Assembly (NCBI GenBank): GCA_934322085.1
Contig: CAKRGF010000009.1
Coordinates: forward strand, 7,203-71,202
DNA: 64,000 nucleotides
Origin: an uncultured Eubacterium sp.
Lineage (GTDB): Bacteria > Bacillota > Clostridia > Lachnospirales > Lachnospiraceae
Reading direction: 5' to 3'
Positions 33,372-41,679 of this stretch are shown here, piece after piece. Every line of letters begins with the position of its first letter. The stretch's first letter is position 1. The position numbers and the translations under genes are program-made. The notes under the pieces are model-generated. The model had not been told where the DNA came from and searched no databases. It saw only the letters and a program-made list of their open reading frames with translations.

Positions 33372-34724
33372 ATGGGAAAACATGTTACGTTTGATTATTC
33401 GTTAGCGGATAAATTTATCCGTGAGGATGAAGTGGAATTGATGATGGCTTCGATTCATGCGGCAAGAGAGACTTTAGAGTCAAAAAGCGGGGCAGGAAAT
33501 GATTTCCTTGGCTGGATTGATTTGCCGGAAGATTATGACAAGGCTGAGTTTGAACGGATTCAGGCAGCAGCGAAAAAGATTCAGTCAGATTCGGATGTAT
33601 TAGTCGTAATTGGTATTGGCGGTTCTTATCTCGGTGCCCGTGCAGCAATCGAATTTTTGAGACACTGCTTCTATAACAGTGTGGACAAGTCTGTACGCAA
33701 GACACCGGAAATTTATTATGCCGGCAATAATATCAGTGGTACCTATCTGGCACAGTTGATTGAGACAATCGGCGACCGTGACTTCTCAGTAAATGTCATT
33801 AGTAAATCGGGAACTACAACGGAGCCTGCGATTGCTTTCCGCGTGATGAAAGAGATTCTTGAGAATAAATATGGAAAAGAAGAGGCTGCAAAACGAATTT
33901 ATGCAACTACGGATAAAGCAAAAGGTGCGTTGAAGAGTCTTGCAACCGAAGAAGGATATGAAACATTTGTAGTACCGGATGATGTAGGCGGAAGATTTTC
34001 TGTATTAACAGCCGTTGGTCTTCTCCCAATTGCAGCAAGCGGCGCTGATATCACTAAACTTATGGAAGGTGCACAGAGCATGCGTAAGCTTTGCTTAGAG
34101 ACACCAATTGAGAAAAACGATGCCATTTTATATGCAGCAGTTCGTAACCTTTTGTACCGCAAAGGCAAATCCGTTGAGGTACTCGCAAACTATGAACCGA
34201 TTTTCCATTATGTAGGTGAATGGTGGAAACAGCTTTATGGCGAGAGCGAAGGAAAAGACCAGAAAGGTATCTTCCCGGCTTCCGTTGATTTGACAACCGA
34301 TCTTCACTCGATGGGCCAGTTTATTCAGGATGGTTCCCGCATTATGTATGAGACCGTAATGGAACTGGAGAAACCGGCGCTTGACCTTACCGTGAAAAAA
34401 GAAGAAAATGATTTGGACGGCTTGAATTATCTGGCTGGAAAAACATTGGATTTTGTAAATAAGAGTGCGATGAAAGGAACACAGCTTGCTCATACAGATG
34501 GTAATGTTCCGAATCTGCAGATTCGTATTCCGGAGCAGAACGAGTTCTATCTTGGTGAGTTGTTCTACTTCTTTGAATATGCCTGCGGTATCAGTGGATA
34601 TCTGCTTGGCGTGAATCCATTTAACCAGCCGGGCGTTGAGAGCTATAAGAAAAACATGTTTGCTCTGCTTGGTAAACCGGGTTATGAGGAATTAAGCAAA
34701 GAATTGCTCGCAAGATTATCGTAA
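33372..34724 (+). CDS. pgi: Glucose-6-phosphate isomerase
   Basis: Converts glucose-6-phosphate to fructose-6-phosphate in glycolysis. The family signatures VVIGIGGSYLGARAAIEFL, VISKSGTTTEPAIAFRVMK, GGRFSVLTAVGLLP and the C-terminal NPFNQPGVESYKKNMF are intact. The 450-residue length is the short Firmicutes type. ATG at 33372 follows AGGAGG; the TTG one codon before is not needed. A consensus promoter lies upstream and a strong terminator downstream, so the gene is a single unit. Confidence 0.97.
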   Translation: MGKHVTFDYSLADKFIREDEVELMMASIHAARETLESKSGAGNDFLGWIDLPEDYDKAEFERIQAAAKKIQSDSDVLVVIGIGGSYLGARAAIEFLRHCFYNSVDKSVRKTPEIYYAGNNISGTYLAQLIETIGDRDFSVNVISKSGTTTEPAIAFRVMKEILENKYGKEEAAKRIYATTDKAKGALKSLATEEGYETFVVPDDVGGRFSVLTAVGLLPIAASGADITKLMEGAQSMRKLCLETPIEKNDAILYAAVRNLLYRKGKSVEVLANYEPIFHYVGEWWKQLYGESEGKDQKGIFPASVDLTTDLHSMGQFIQDGSRIMYETVMELEKPALDLTVKKEENDLDGLNYLAGKTLDFVNKSAMKGTQLAHTDGNVPNLQIRIPEQNEFYLGELFYFFEYACGISGYLLGVNPFNQPGVESYKKNMFALLGKPGYEELSKELLARLS

Positions 34725-34740
34725 GGGAAAAGACAAAACA

Positions 34741-34770
34741 AAAGGGACCGTCAAATGACAGTCCCTTTTT
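34741..34770. terminator. Terminator between pgi and ferredoxin genes
   Basis: AAAGGGAC and GTCCCTTTTT with the inner pair GTCA/TGAC form a strong stem followed by T residues. The A-rich left flank means it can also end the convergent ferredoxin transcript. Confidence 0.85.
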
Positions 34771-34784
34771 AATTTTAATAAAAA

Positions 34785-34955
34785 TTATTCAGCTTCAATC
34801 GCACCGGTAGGACAAGCTGCTGCGCAAGAACCGCAATCCAAGCAAGCTCCGCCGTCGATTTCGTAATGTGCATCGCCTTCTGAAATAGCGCCTACTGGGC
34901 ACTCAGATGCACATGAACCACAACTGATGCAAGAATCAGAAATTTTATAAGCCAT
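34785..34955 (-). CDS. 2[4Fe-4S] ferredoxin, clostridial type
   Basis: A 56-residue soluble electron carrier, read directly from the minus strand. Two cluster motifs are complete: CISCGSCASECP and CLDCGSCAAACP, each CxxCxxCxxxCP. The ATG at 34955 follows AAAGGAGG. Such ferredoxins serve pyruvate:ferredoxin oxidoreductase, hydrogenase and the Rnf complex in anaerobes. A flavodoxin gene, the usual iron-free substitute, lies 146 bp upstream on the same strand. Glu, Asp and Ala content is typical of clostridial ferredoxins. Confidence 0.95.
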   Translation of the reverse strand: MAYKISDSCISCGSCASECPVGAISEGDAHYEIDGGACLDCGSCAAACPTGAIEAE

Positions 34956-35101
34956 TTTTAAATCCTCCTTTTCTCAAAAATATTTTGAACATACTCACAT
35001 GATAATACAATTTGCTCAAAAATACAAGGGAAAATTTATCGATAAGCCCTTAGAAAAGAATGGAAAAGGAGCATGACTTACGTTACTGATAAAAAATATC
35101 A

Positions 35102-35527
35102 TTACTGAGCGGCAAGCTGTTTGCCAAGTGCCTTACATTCAGCAATAGCATCGTCATTTGGGACTTCCTGACAAATCAGACCCTCACCGTTTAATACACG
35201 TGCGCCGGCTGCTTCCATACGCTCTACCCAGTCACGCATCCACTGACCGTCACCCCAGCCATATGAGCCAAAGAGTGCAATCGTTTTTCCGCCAACGCTT
35301 CCTTCCAACTCGGATACAAAAGGTTCCATTTCGCTTTCTTCCAAAACCTCTGCGCCCATTGCCGGACATCCGAGTGCAAATACTTTTTCTGTTTTCAAGG
35401 CATCCAGAGAAGCGTCCGTAACATCAATAATTTTAGCTTCTTTACCTGCTTCTGTTACGCCTTCGCTAATCGCTTCAGCCATAGCCTGCGTGTTTCCTGT
35501 CTGTGACCAATAAACAATCGATATCAT
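35102..35527 (-). CDS. Short-chain flavodoxin
   Basis: An FMN electron carrier that can replace ferredoxin when iron is scarce. The phosphate-binding loop is SQTGNTQAMA (residues 8-17). The aromatic FMN loops are visible in GCPAMGAEVLEES and GSYGWGDGQWMRDW. Length 141 residues is the clostridial short-chain size. ATG at 35527 follows AAAGGAGG. A consensus promoter at 35572-35600 is followed by a palindrome at 35548-35563 that may be an operator. Ferredoxin lies downstream on the same strand, separated by about 146 bp. Confidence 0.95.
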   Translation of the reverse strand: MISIVYWSQTGNTQAMAEAISEGVTEAGKEAKIIDVTDASLDALKTEKVFALGCPAMGAEVLEESEMEPFVSELEGSVGGKTIALFGSYGWGDGQWMRDWVERMEAAGARVLNGEGLICQEVPNDDAIAECKALGKQLAAQ

Positions 35528-35547
35528 AGTTAAACCTCCTTTATGTG

Positions 35548-35563
35548 GTTAGCTATATCTAAC
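35548..35563 (-). promoter_or_regulatory. Palindrome just after the flavodoxin promoter, possible operator
   Basis: GTTAGCTATATCTAAC is a dyad with GTTAG/CTAAC arms, starting 8 bp downstream of the flavodoxin -10 and covering the likely transcript start region. The arms resemble halves of DtxR/IdeR-type boxes, but the spacing differs. Iron control is a hypothesis only. Confidence 0.4.
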
Positions 35564-35571
35564 TCATGCTT

Positions 35572-35600
35572 ATACTATTTTATTTTATGCGATCTGTCAA
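35572..35600 (-). promoter_or_regulatory. Promoter of the flavodoxin gene
   Basis: Minus-strand TTGACA (35595-35600), 17 nt, TAGTAT (35572-35577). Confidence 0.75.
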
Positions 35601-35694
35601 CCGGATTATTGATAGATTTAATCAGCACCCGTTAATTGAGATTCTTTCTTAAAAATGGCAAAACTTTACAGACTAAAAATGCGAATAACATTCC

Positions 35695-35723
35695 TTGACA
35701 AAGAATACACTTGTGACTATAAT
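35695..35723 (+). promoter_or_regulatory. Consensus SigA promoter of the DUF1858 gene
   Basis: TTGACA (35695-35700), 17 nt, TATAAT (35718-35723): a textbook promoter, suggesting strong constitutive expression of the small downstream gene. Confidence 0.88.
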
Positions 35724-35780
35724 CGAAATTGCATGATATGATAGTTATCGATGACGAAAGCCAAAAGGAGGATATATACT

Positions 35781-35993
35781 ATGTTGAAGGAAGTAACAAA
35801 GGATATGCTGATTGGAGAAATTTTGCAGGCAGACGCAACGGTTGCACCGATTCTTATGGCATCCGGTATGCACTGCATTGGCTGCCCGGCTTCTCAGGGA
35901 GAAAGCTTAGAGGAAGCAGCAATGGTTCACGGCATTGACAGTGATGAACTGGTTACGAAAATTAATGAGTATTTGTCAACAAAGAATGCATAA
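35781..35993 (+). CDS. DUF1858 small redox-disulfide protein
   Basis: A 70-residue cytoplasmic protein. The helical pattern KEVTKDMLIGEILQADATVAPILMASGMHCIGCPAS matches DUF1858, a family often linked to hybrid-cluster and redox proteins. The CIGC dithiol could form a disulfide or bind a metal. ATG at 35781 follows AAGGAGG; upstream in-frame starts lie before that site. It has its own consensus promoter and a strong terminator, so it is a strongly expressed monocistron. Placement beside flavodoxin and ferredoxin agrees with a redox role, but its partner is unknown. Confidence 0.88.
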   Translation: MLKEVTKDMLIGEILQADATVAPILMASGMHCIGCPASQGESLEEAAMVHGIDSDELVTKINEYLSTKNA

Positions 35994-36002
35994 GATTGTA
36001 TC

Positions 36003-36033
36003 AAAAAAGGACCGCTTTCGTGGTCCTTTTTTT
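36003..36033. terminator. Terminator after the DUF1858 gene
   Basis: AAAAAAGGACC, an 8-nt loop (GCTTTCGT), GGTCCTTTTTTT. Symmetrical A and T tracts also let it end mecA transcription from the other strand. Confidence 0.88.
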
Positions 36034-36056
36034 CATGTTTTTCATTCATTGCATCC

Positions 36057-36857
36057 TTAAATGTCAGCAAGCTTAGTTAATGCGTTGTCTTTCAAGATCA
36101 GATGGAAATGTTCATTATAATATGCCTGTGTGGCATAAGTAACATTTTCCTCATTTGCGTATTCAGCCAAAGCAGAACACATCAGACGGAACGCATTTTT
36201 TCCCTTGCCACGGTGGAGTAATAAGAAATACCGCTTAGAAGCAGGGTCTTTCCACAAGCTGTTTTTGCCGCGGTAATCGCAGTCAATCTGACTGATAAGT
36301 GTAATCAGCGTATTTAAGGAATCAAAGGAAAATACTTTGATCCGGTCAGCAAGCGGTTCTGCCTCTTTTTTCTTTGCCTTACGTCTGTTACCCTGTAAAG
36401 CTTCTTTTAATGGTACAAACTCGCCCGATGATTCGGAAGAATCTTTCGTTTCATTATCCTCGGCTTCTTCCAATAATTCATGGAGCTGCTCGAAGCAGTT
36501 TATGAAATCCTCAGAATTCTCCGGTGCATCTTCTTCTAACAAATCATTGTCGTCGGAATCGGCATCATCCGATGGGCCAAACATGGAGAAACGCTCATCC
36601 AATTCATCCGGATTATCAACTTTATTAATAAGCAAAATGATGGAATCCCGTGAAGTTGGGATTGCTTCAATCATAAGTGGAATATCATCCGCATCAAAAC
36701 CTAAGTCTATATTCGCTTGCTCCATTATATCACGAAAAAGTTCTTTAGCTTTATCGGAGCCGTAAGCCAATTCACTTATTTTGAGCTGACGTTCCATCAA
36801 ATCATGTTTGTTTAAGGTACAACGGATTTGATTTTCACTCGTTCGTTCAATCTTCAC
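36057..36857 (-). CDS. mecA: Adaptor protein MecA
   Basis: Delivers substrates to the ClpC ATPase for degradation in Firmicutes. The N-terminal MKIERTSENQIRCTL resembles the start of Bacillus MecA. A Glu/Asp/Ser-rich linker of about 60 residues (SDDADSDDNDLLEEDAPENS) separates it from the C-terminal ClpC-binding domain (VFSFDSLNTLITLISQ...GKNSLWKDPASKRYFLLLHR). I choose GTG at 36857 as start: AAAGGA lies 8 nt upstream and the product then aligns with MecA. The ATG at 36875 contains that site. The 266-residue length is slightly above the Bacillus form. Confidence 0.88.
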   Translation of the reverse strand: MKIERTSENQIRCTLNKHDLMERQLKISELAYGSDKAKELFRDIMEQANIDLGFDADDIPLMIEAIPTSRDSIILLINKVDNPDELDERFSMFGPSDDADSDDNDLLEEDAPENSEDFINCFEQLHELLEEAEDNETKDSSESSGEFVPLKEALQGNRRKAKKKEAEPLADRIKVFSFDSLNTLITLISQIDCDYRGKNSLWKDPASKRYFLLLHRGKGKNAFRLMCSALAEYANEENVTYATQAYYNEHFHLILKDNALTKLADI

Positions 36858-36992
36858 AAGCACACATCCTTTCATATTTTCTATTGTAGAAAAGTATAAG
36901 TTATCTTATCTATAAAGTCAACACCAAGTGAAAAAAAACAAAGGGAAAGCTGTTTAGTCGTTTTGGGGTACATGGAAACGGACAGACGACAC

Positions 36993-37022
36993 TTGTTTTG
37001 GCAAAATCAGAACTTGTATAAT
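36993..37022 (+). promoter_or_regulatory. Likely promoter for the 37147 gene
   Basis: TTGTTT (36993-36998), 18 nt, TATAAT (37017-37022). The rest of 36858-37146 contains no recognised RNA. An overlapping 43-codon ORF from 37049 is discussed under rejected items. Confidence 0.5.
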
Positions 37023-37146
37023 AGAGACAGGTAAGTCAAAGCGATACGATGGGAGGTGCAGGAAAAGATATATGGCTTGCCGGGATGGAACGAAAAAAGG
37101 CACTTTTATATGATAATATCACGGAAAAATATTATGGGGGGAAGCT

Positions 37147-37434
37147 ATGCAGCAGAATCAGTGGATTGTGGACGAGATGAATCAGGTTTACAAGCAGGGA
37201 ATCCAGGTTGATGTGGATGGAATTTCGTATAATGCCAAAACTTCAGCAAATTTACTTCGTATATTGGAAAAAGGTTCCTATATGCTAGACTATGAAGGAG
37301 ATATGTTAGGGCGCATTGTGGCGCTGCATGTGGACTCTGTTGAGCCATTGGAACGGCCATCCTATAAAACGCTGCGTTATATAACAAACAGGCCGGAAAA
37401 AAAGAGGCGCAGCAAAAAAAATAAAAAAAGTTAA
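37147..37434 (+). CDS. Small conserved hypothetical protein
   Basis: 95 residues, ATG at 37147 after GGGGGG. The N-terminal 80 residues look like a compact alpha/beta domain (WIVDEMNQVYKQGIQVDVDGISYNA, ANLLRILEKGSYMLDYEGD). The tail is strongly basic (RPEKKRRSKKNKKS), which could bind nucleic acid. I do not recognise a family. It stands between mecA and an exported LRR protein, with its own probable promoter. Confidence 0.65.
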   Translation: MQQNQWIVDEMNQVYKQGIQVDVDGISYNAKTSANLLRILEKGSYMLDYEGDMLGRIVALHVDSVEPLERPSYKTLRYITNRPEKKRRSKKNKKS

Positions 37435-37523
37435 TTTTTTGCAACTTTTCCTCTCTTTGAATCGTCTTATTAATATACGGAATATAAATGGGAAAAATTG
37501 GACTTAGTAAAGGAGAGGTTTTT

Positions 37524-39104
37524 ATGAAAAAACAATTTTTATTTGCAGCGACAGCTTTGATGCTTACCGCCGGCATAGTGTCAGGAGCGAATGTGTCAGC
37601 GGCAAAAGCATCAAAAAAGATAGCGATAAATAAGAAGAATTTTCCAGACCAAGTGTTTCGTGAGCTTGTGAGAATAAATTATGATAAGAACAAAGACAGA
37701 AAACTTTCAAAGTCGGAGATAAAAAAGGCAAAACAGTTTGGAACGTCTAAAACTTATAATTCCATTGAAATCAAAAAATCTAAGTATAGTAAATATGTAC
37801 ACAAGGATATTTCAGATATAAAGAATTTTAAGGGAATTGAAAAACTTACGAATCTTCAGAAATTTGTTGCAAATGGAACATCGGTTAAAACGATTAACTT
37901 AAAGAAAAATAAGAACCTGACGTATCTTAAAATGCAGGATGGAATGCTTTGTAAGATTGATTTAAACAGTAATAAAAAACTGAAATATGTTTATTTACCG
38001 TATAATAAACTTACTTCGTTAAAGATGAATAAGTGTAAAAAACTGCTTAAAGTAAATATTACCGGACATATGATAAAAAAGGTGAAAATTTATCGAAATA
38101 AAAAAACAGAGATATACGGTGAAGATTATTATACACCATATTCCGTTACCAAAATTAAAGAGAAGTTTAGTAATCTGAACACAGGGGGACAAATAGACGG
38201 GGATGGAACGTTCTGTGTATACCAGTGGGCAGCGGATTATTCCAGTTGTATTCGAAAGACAGTAAACCAAACATCAATGATAAGCCAGCCGGTTGTTTTA
38301 GGAAGTGATGCTCTTGCAAGGGCAAAGAGTATGCAGAAAATTACGGCACAGTGGAAAGATACAAAAGGGAATTTCTACTTTTTGGCAGATAGAGATGGAA
38401 ATATGGCGGCAAAGACGTCCTGTTATTTGATAAAGGTAAATGCACAAGGGAAAATAGAAAGTGAACTTGTGGTAAATGACCAGTTAATTCCGTCGATGAT
38501 AGGTGACATGAGTGACTACAACTACAAAATGACTCTTTTGTCGGTAAAGAATAACATTGCCGCTTTAAGCTTGATATCTTTTGATATGGAAAATGGAGTT
38601 GTTTATGTAGATTTAGATAAAATGGTGATTACGAAGCAGGCAAAGTGTAGTTTTATTCCGACAGCAGCGGAGGGAGATATTATTGTAGGTGTTGAATCGG
38701 AATATTCAGATGCAAATGATGTTGTTGTAAGTAAAATGGCTCCATACGGTATGACAAAGGCAGCGGATGGAAAAACGTATGTACAAACGTGCTTGTTATC
38801 AGATGATCATATGTTAAAAATGCCGGATCGTTATGAAGAATATGAGGAATATGGCAGCGCAGTACAGATTTACGGACAGAACATTTATGTGATTTCCGGC
38901 GAAGGATTCTTTAAAGCAAAACTGAGTGCTAATAAATTTACACAGCTTTATGGAATCAGCAATTTTGATCGTATGCAGCAGCCAGATGGGGTATTTTATT
39001 TATGTATGAAGGGTGAAAAAGAAATATATTTAATGTCGGAGTTGAAAAGTGATGATTTTAGTGATACTAAAACATACCAGTTGCAGGCTGGTAAAATCGG
39101 ATAA
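37524..39104 (+). CDS. Exported leucine-rich-repeat protein with EF-hand-like motif
   Basis: 526 residues; ATG at 37524 follows AAAGGAGAGG. A signal peptide (LFAATALMLTAGIVSGANVSA) is followed by FPDQVFRELV and a calcium-loop-like DKNKDRKLSKSE (about residues 54-65). Irregular leucine-rich repeats follow (ISDIKNFKGIEKLTNLQ, INLKKNKNLTYLKM, IDLNSNKKLKYVYL, LKMNKCKKLLKV). The C-terminal 300 residues are beta-rich and lack a clear motif. The N-terminal pattern is common on clostridial surface LRR proteins. No sortase signal is seen. Very Lys-rich, like the other exported proteins in this window. Confidence 0.8.
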   Translation: MKKQFLFAATALMLTAGIVSGANVSAAKASKKIAINKKNFPDQVFRELVRINYDKNKDRKLSKSEIKKAKQFGTSKTYNSIEIKKSKYSKYVHKDISDIKNFKGIEKLTNLQKFVANGTSVKTINLKKNKNLTYLKMQDGMLCKIDLNSNKKLKYVYLPYNKLTSLKMNKCKKLLKVNITGHMIKKVKIYRNKKTEIYGEDYYTPYSVTKIKEKFSNLNTGGQIDGDGTFCVYQWAADYSSCIRKTVNQTSMISQPVVLGSDALARAKSMQKITAQWKDTKGNFYFLADRDGNMAAKTSCYLIKVNAQGKIESELVVNDQLIPSMIGDMSDYNYKMTLLSVKNNIAALSLISFDMENGVVYVDLDKMVITKQAKCSFIPTAAEGDIIVGVESEYSDANDVVVSKMAPYGMTKAADGKTYVQTCLLSDDHMLKMPDRYEEYEEYGSAVQIYGQNIYVISGEGFFKAKLSANKFTQLYGISNFDRMQQPDGVFYLCMKGEKEIYLMSELKSDDFSDTKTYQLQAGKIG

Positions 39105-39139
39105 TAAGACTCGGGAGTAGTAAGAAGCAATAAAGTAAG

Positions 39140-39183
39140 AGCCGCCAGTCGTTTATGCCCCCTCAAAACGGCTGGCGGCTTTG
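39140..39183 (+). terminator. Terminator after the LRR gene
   Basis: AGCCGCCAG-TCGTTT pairs with AAACG-GCTGGCGGCT across an 11-nt loop and is followed by TTTGG. It is a very stable GC-rich stem with a short T run. Confidence 0.75.
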
Positions 39184-39257
39184 GTTGCAGAAATGGCGCA
39201 GATAGGCTATAATAAGGCAATATCAATAGATAATATTACGAAGACAGGAGTAAACGA

Positions 39258-39899
39258 ATGAGAGAACAACGATGGAAGAGATTGCGAACCGGACTATTGA
39301 TTATTGCCTTTTCGGTGATTGGAATGCTTGAATATGTGCAGTTAGTACAGGCGTTTGATTTACCACAGATGATGTTAGTCGTTCCGGTGGTGTCCGTGAT
39401 TGCCATGCTTTTACTTGGAAAATACAGTTTTTTTGTGCCGGTCTGCACGATTGTACTTGCGAGTGCATATCAGATTTTGGCGGGAAGTGAAAATGCAGTG
39501 GCAGAACTTCAGACCAGTGCAAGAAGTATTGTGATTATTTTATTTGAATGTCTGCTTGTGCTTATGATCGCACAGTTTATCGGATTGGGACTTGGGGCAA
39601 TTGCCCGTACATTAGTAAAGAAGAATAATCAAAGAGTGGTAAAGATTGTCATCGGAGTAGTTTTTGCGGTCGTTTCATTTGTACCGTATCTGCTTTTATT
39701 CCATAATCCACTGTATCCCATGACGGCAAGACACCGTTTAAAATCGTTTGCCGACAAAACTATTACCGACTATCCAATCGCAGATAAAAAGGTGTATTAT
39801 TCTTTGCATGATTCACGGTATATGTGCCGCGTCGTTATGGCTGACGGGCAGGTTCGAGTGGTGTATCTGGACGAGGATGGGGAAGCAAAGCAGCAGTAG
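39258..39899 (+). CDS. Hypothetical multi-pass membrane protein
   Basis: 213 residues, five hydrophobic helices (about 10-30, 36-54, 56-72, 88-116 and 126-146), then a soluble C-terminal domain of about 65 residues (HRLKSFADKTITDYPIADKKVYYSLHDSRYMCRVVMADG) that probably lies outside or at the membrane surface. I recognise no family. ATG at 39258 has only a weak AGGAG at -14. It stands alone: an upstream terminator, and the next gene convergent with 1 nt between the stops. Confidence 0.6.
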   Translation: MREQRWKRLRTGLLIIAFSVIGMLEYVQLVQAFDLPQMMLVVPVVSVIAMLLLGKYSFFVPVCTIVLASAYQILAGSENAVAELQTSARSIVIILFECLLVLMIAQFIGLGLGAIARTLVKKNNQRVVKIVIGVVFAVVSFVPYLLLFHNPLYPMTARHRLKSFADKTITDYPIADKKVYYSLHDSRYMCRVVMADGQVRVVYLDEDGEAKQQ

Positions 39900-39900
39900 T

Positions 39901-40842
39901 TTACAGGACGCCAAAACTTTTCAATATAAAAATCCAAAGCGTCAGGGTCAGCGAAGATAAAAGCGTTGTTAAGACAATGATGCTGGATGTTAATATGCCA
40001 TCGTTTCCGGTGTTTTTTGCCATAATGTAGCTGGAAACCGTAGTCGGTGAGCCAAGCATAACAAGCAGTGCCATGAGTTCCTGATTGCGGTAGCCAAAGA
40101 AGACGGCAAGCGGCAGAAACAGACCGGCAAGCAGAATCAGTTTGATAAAAGAAGCGAGAAGGGTCGGTTTCATTTTTTTCAATGCTTTTTTTCCTTCAAA
40201 GCTGGCACCGATGGAAATCAATGCGAGAGGAGTTGCTGTGTTTGCCACGCTTCCAATGGTCTTATTGACAAACGATGGAAAATGCAAATTCAGTAAAGCG
40301 AATGGGAGTGCAATCAGAATACTAAGCAGAATTGGATTCTTCATGACATTGATAAAGGTTTCTTTCATATTTGGCTTTTTACCGCCGTTGTCACCCTTTA
40401 ACGTAAGGATGATGACGGCGAAAATATTATATAAAGGAACGCAGCCGATAATCATCAGAGGAGCCATGCCGACGCTGTCATACATATTGTTGATAAAAGC
40501 AAGTCCTAAGATGGCGGCACTGCTGCGGTAAGAGCCCTGAATAAAGGCTCCCTTTTGTTCTTCATTTTTCATGAATTTCTCAGTAAGCCCCCACAAAACG
40601 GCGATGGAAAAAATAGTAATCGAAAAACAGAATAACACATATTTTCCGTCAAAGGCAGAGCCGACATTATTTTCTGTCAGGTCCGAAAATAAAAGAGCCG
40701 GCAGTGCGATGCGGAATACATAGCGGTCCGCTGTTTTGGTAAATTCATCGTTGATAATTTTTGTTGTTTTCAAAACCTTTCCTAAGATGATAAGTAAAAA
40801 GATAGGAAGTGTGGCGTTAATACTGTAAATTAAGTTTGACAT
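39901..40842 (-). CDS. AEC family (auxin efflux carrier-like) transporter
   Basis: 313 residues with ten hydrophobic helices. The N-terminal SINATLPIFLLIILGKVLKTTKIIND and the C-terminal LLVMLGSPTTVSSYIMAKNTGND match AEC permeases, which move small organic acids or amino acids. The start is ATG at 40842 with AAGGGG upstream. The gene is divergent from araD across a 144-bp gap. The substrate cannot be told from sequence. Confidence 0.88.
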   Translation of the reverse strand: MSNLIYSINATLPIFLLIILGKVLKTTKIINDEFTKTADRYVFRIALPALLFSDLTENNVGSAFDGKYVLFCFSITIFSIAVLWGLTEKFMKNEEQKGAFIQGSYRSSAAILGLAFINNMYDSVGMAPLMIIGCVPLYNIFAVIILTLKGDNGGKKPNMKETFINVMKNPILLSILIALPFALLNLHFPSFVNKTIGSVANTATPLALISIGASFEGKKALKKMKPTLLASFIKLILLAGLFLPLAVFFGYRNQELMALLVMLGSPTTVSSYIMAKNTGNDGILTSSIIVLTTLLSSLTLTLWIFILKSFGVL

Positions 40843-40914
40843 AATAATTCCCCTTCTTAGGCCATCTCTAGAGTAGACCTACAAAACTATTTTACCATGC
40901 CTGTCAAGAGTATC

Positions 40915-40943
40915 GTGACAAATGGCGGTCTTTGTGGTACGAT
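40915..40943 (+). promoter_or_regulatory. Probable promoter of araD
   Basis: GTGACA (40915-40920), 17 nt, TACGAT (40938-40943), about 43 nt before the araD start. No AraR-like operator was recognised. Confidence 0.5.
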
Positions 40944-40986
40944 AAAACTATCTATAGTTTAAAAATTTTGATGGAGGTAATTAAGT

Positions 40987-41679
40987 ATGTTAGAACAGTT
41001 AAAAAAAGAAGTATACGAAGCAAACATGGAGCTTCAGAAAAAAGGACTTGTCATCTACACTTGGGGAAATGTAAGCGGAATTGACCGCGAAAACAATTAT
41101 GTTGTTATTAAGCCAAGTGGTGTTGAATACGATGAATTGACGCCGGATGATATGGTTGTTGTTGATTTTGACCAGAATGTAATCGAAGGAAAATACCGTC
41201 CGTCTTCGGATACGGCAACACATATTGAATTGTACCGTGCATATCCTTCTTTAGCAGGTGTTGTTCACACGCATTCAACGTGGGCAGTAACATTTGCGCA
41301 GGCAGGAATGTCGATTCCAGCACTGGGAACGACACATGCGGATTATTTTTACGGAGATATTCCGTGCACAAGAGATTTGACCGCAGAGGAAATTAACTTG
41401 GATTATGAGAGAAATACGGGACTTGTCATTATCGAGACAATTGGGGATAAAGACCCGATGGAAGTTCCGGGAATTGTTGTAAAGAACCACGGACCATTTG
41501 CGTGGGGAACAAGCCCGGCAAATGCCGTTTACAATGCAGTTGTTTTGGACAAAGTAGCAGAAATGGCGCACCATACACTGACATTAAATCCTCGTGTAAA
41601 ACGCGCGCCACAGTATTTGATGGACAAGCATTATTTCCGCAAACATGGAGCCAATGCTTATTATGGACAGGATAACTAA
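40987..41679 (+). CDS. araD: L-ribulose-5-phosphate 4-epimerase
   Basis: Interconverts L-ribulose-5-phosphate and D-xylulose-5-phosphate, the last step of L-arabinose use. Zinc ligands are His94 and His96 in VVHTHSTWA and His168 in VKNHGPFAWG; Asp75 in SSDTATH is also conserved. The 230-residue length is canonical. ATG at 40987 follows GGAGG. No araA, araB or arabinose transporter is adjacent. Together with the xylanase it agrees with use of arabinoxylan. It overlaps the next gene's 3' end by 4 nt, convergent. Confidence 0.95.
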   Translation: MLEQLKKEVYEANMELQKKGLVIYTWGNVSGIDRENNYVVIKPSGVEYDELTPDDMVVVDFDQNVIEGKYRPSSDTATHIELYRAYPSLAGVVHTHSTWAVTFAQAGMSIPALGTTHADYFYGDIPCTRDLTAEEINLDYERNTGLVIIETIGDKDPMEVPGIVVKNHGPFAWGTSPANAVYNAVVLDKVAEMAHHTLTLNPRVKRAPQYLMDKHYFRKHGANAYYGQDN

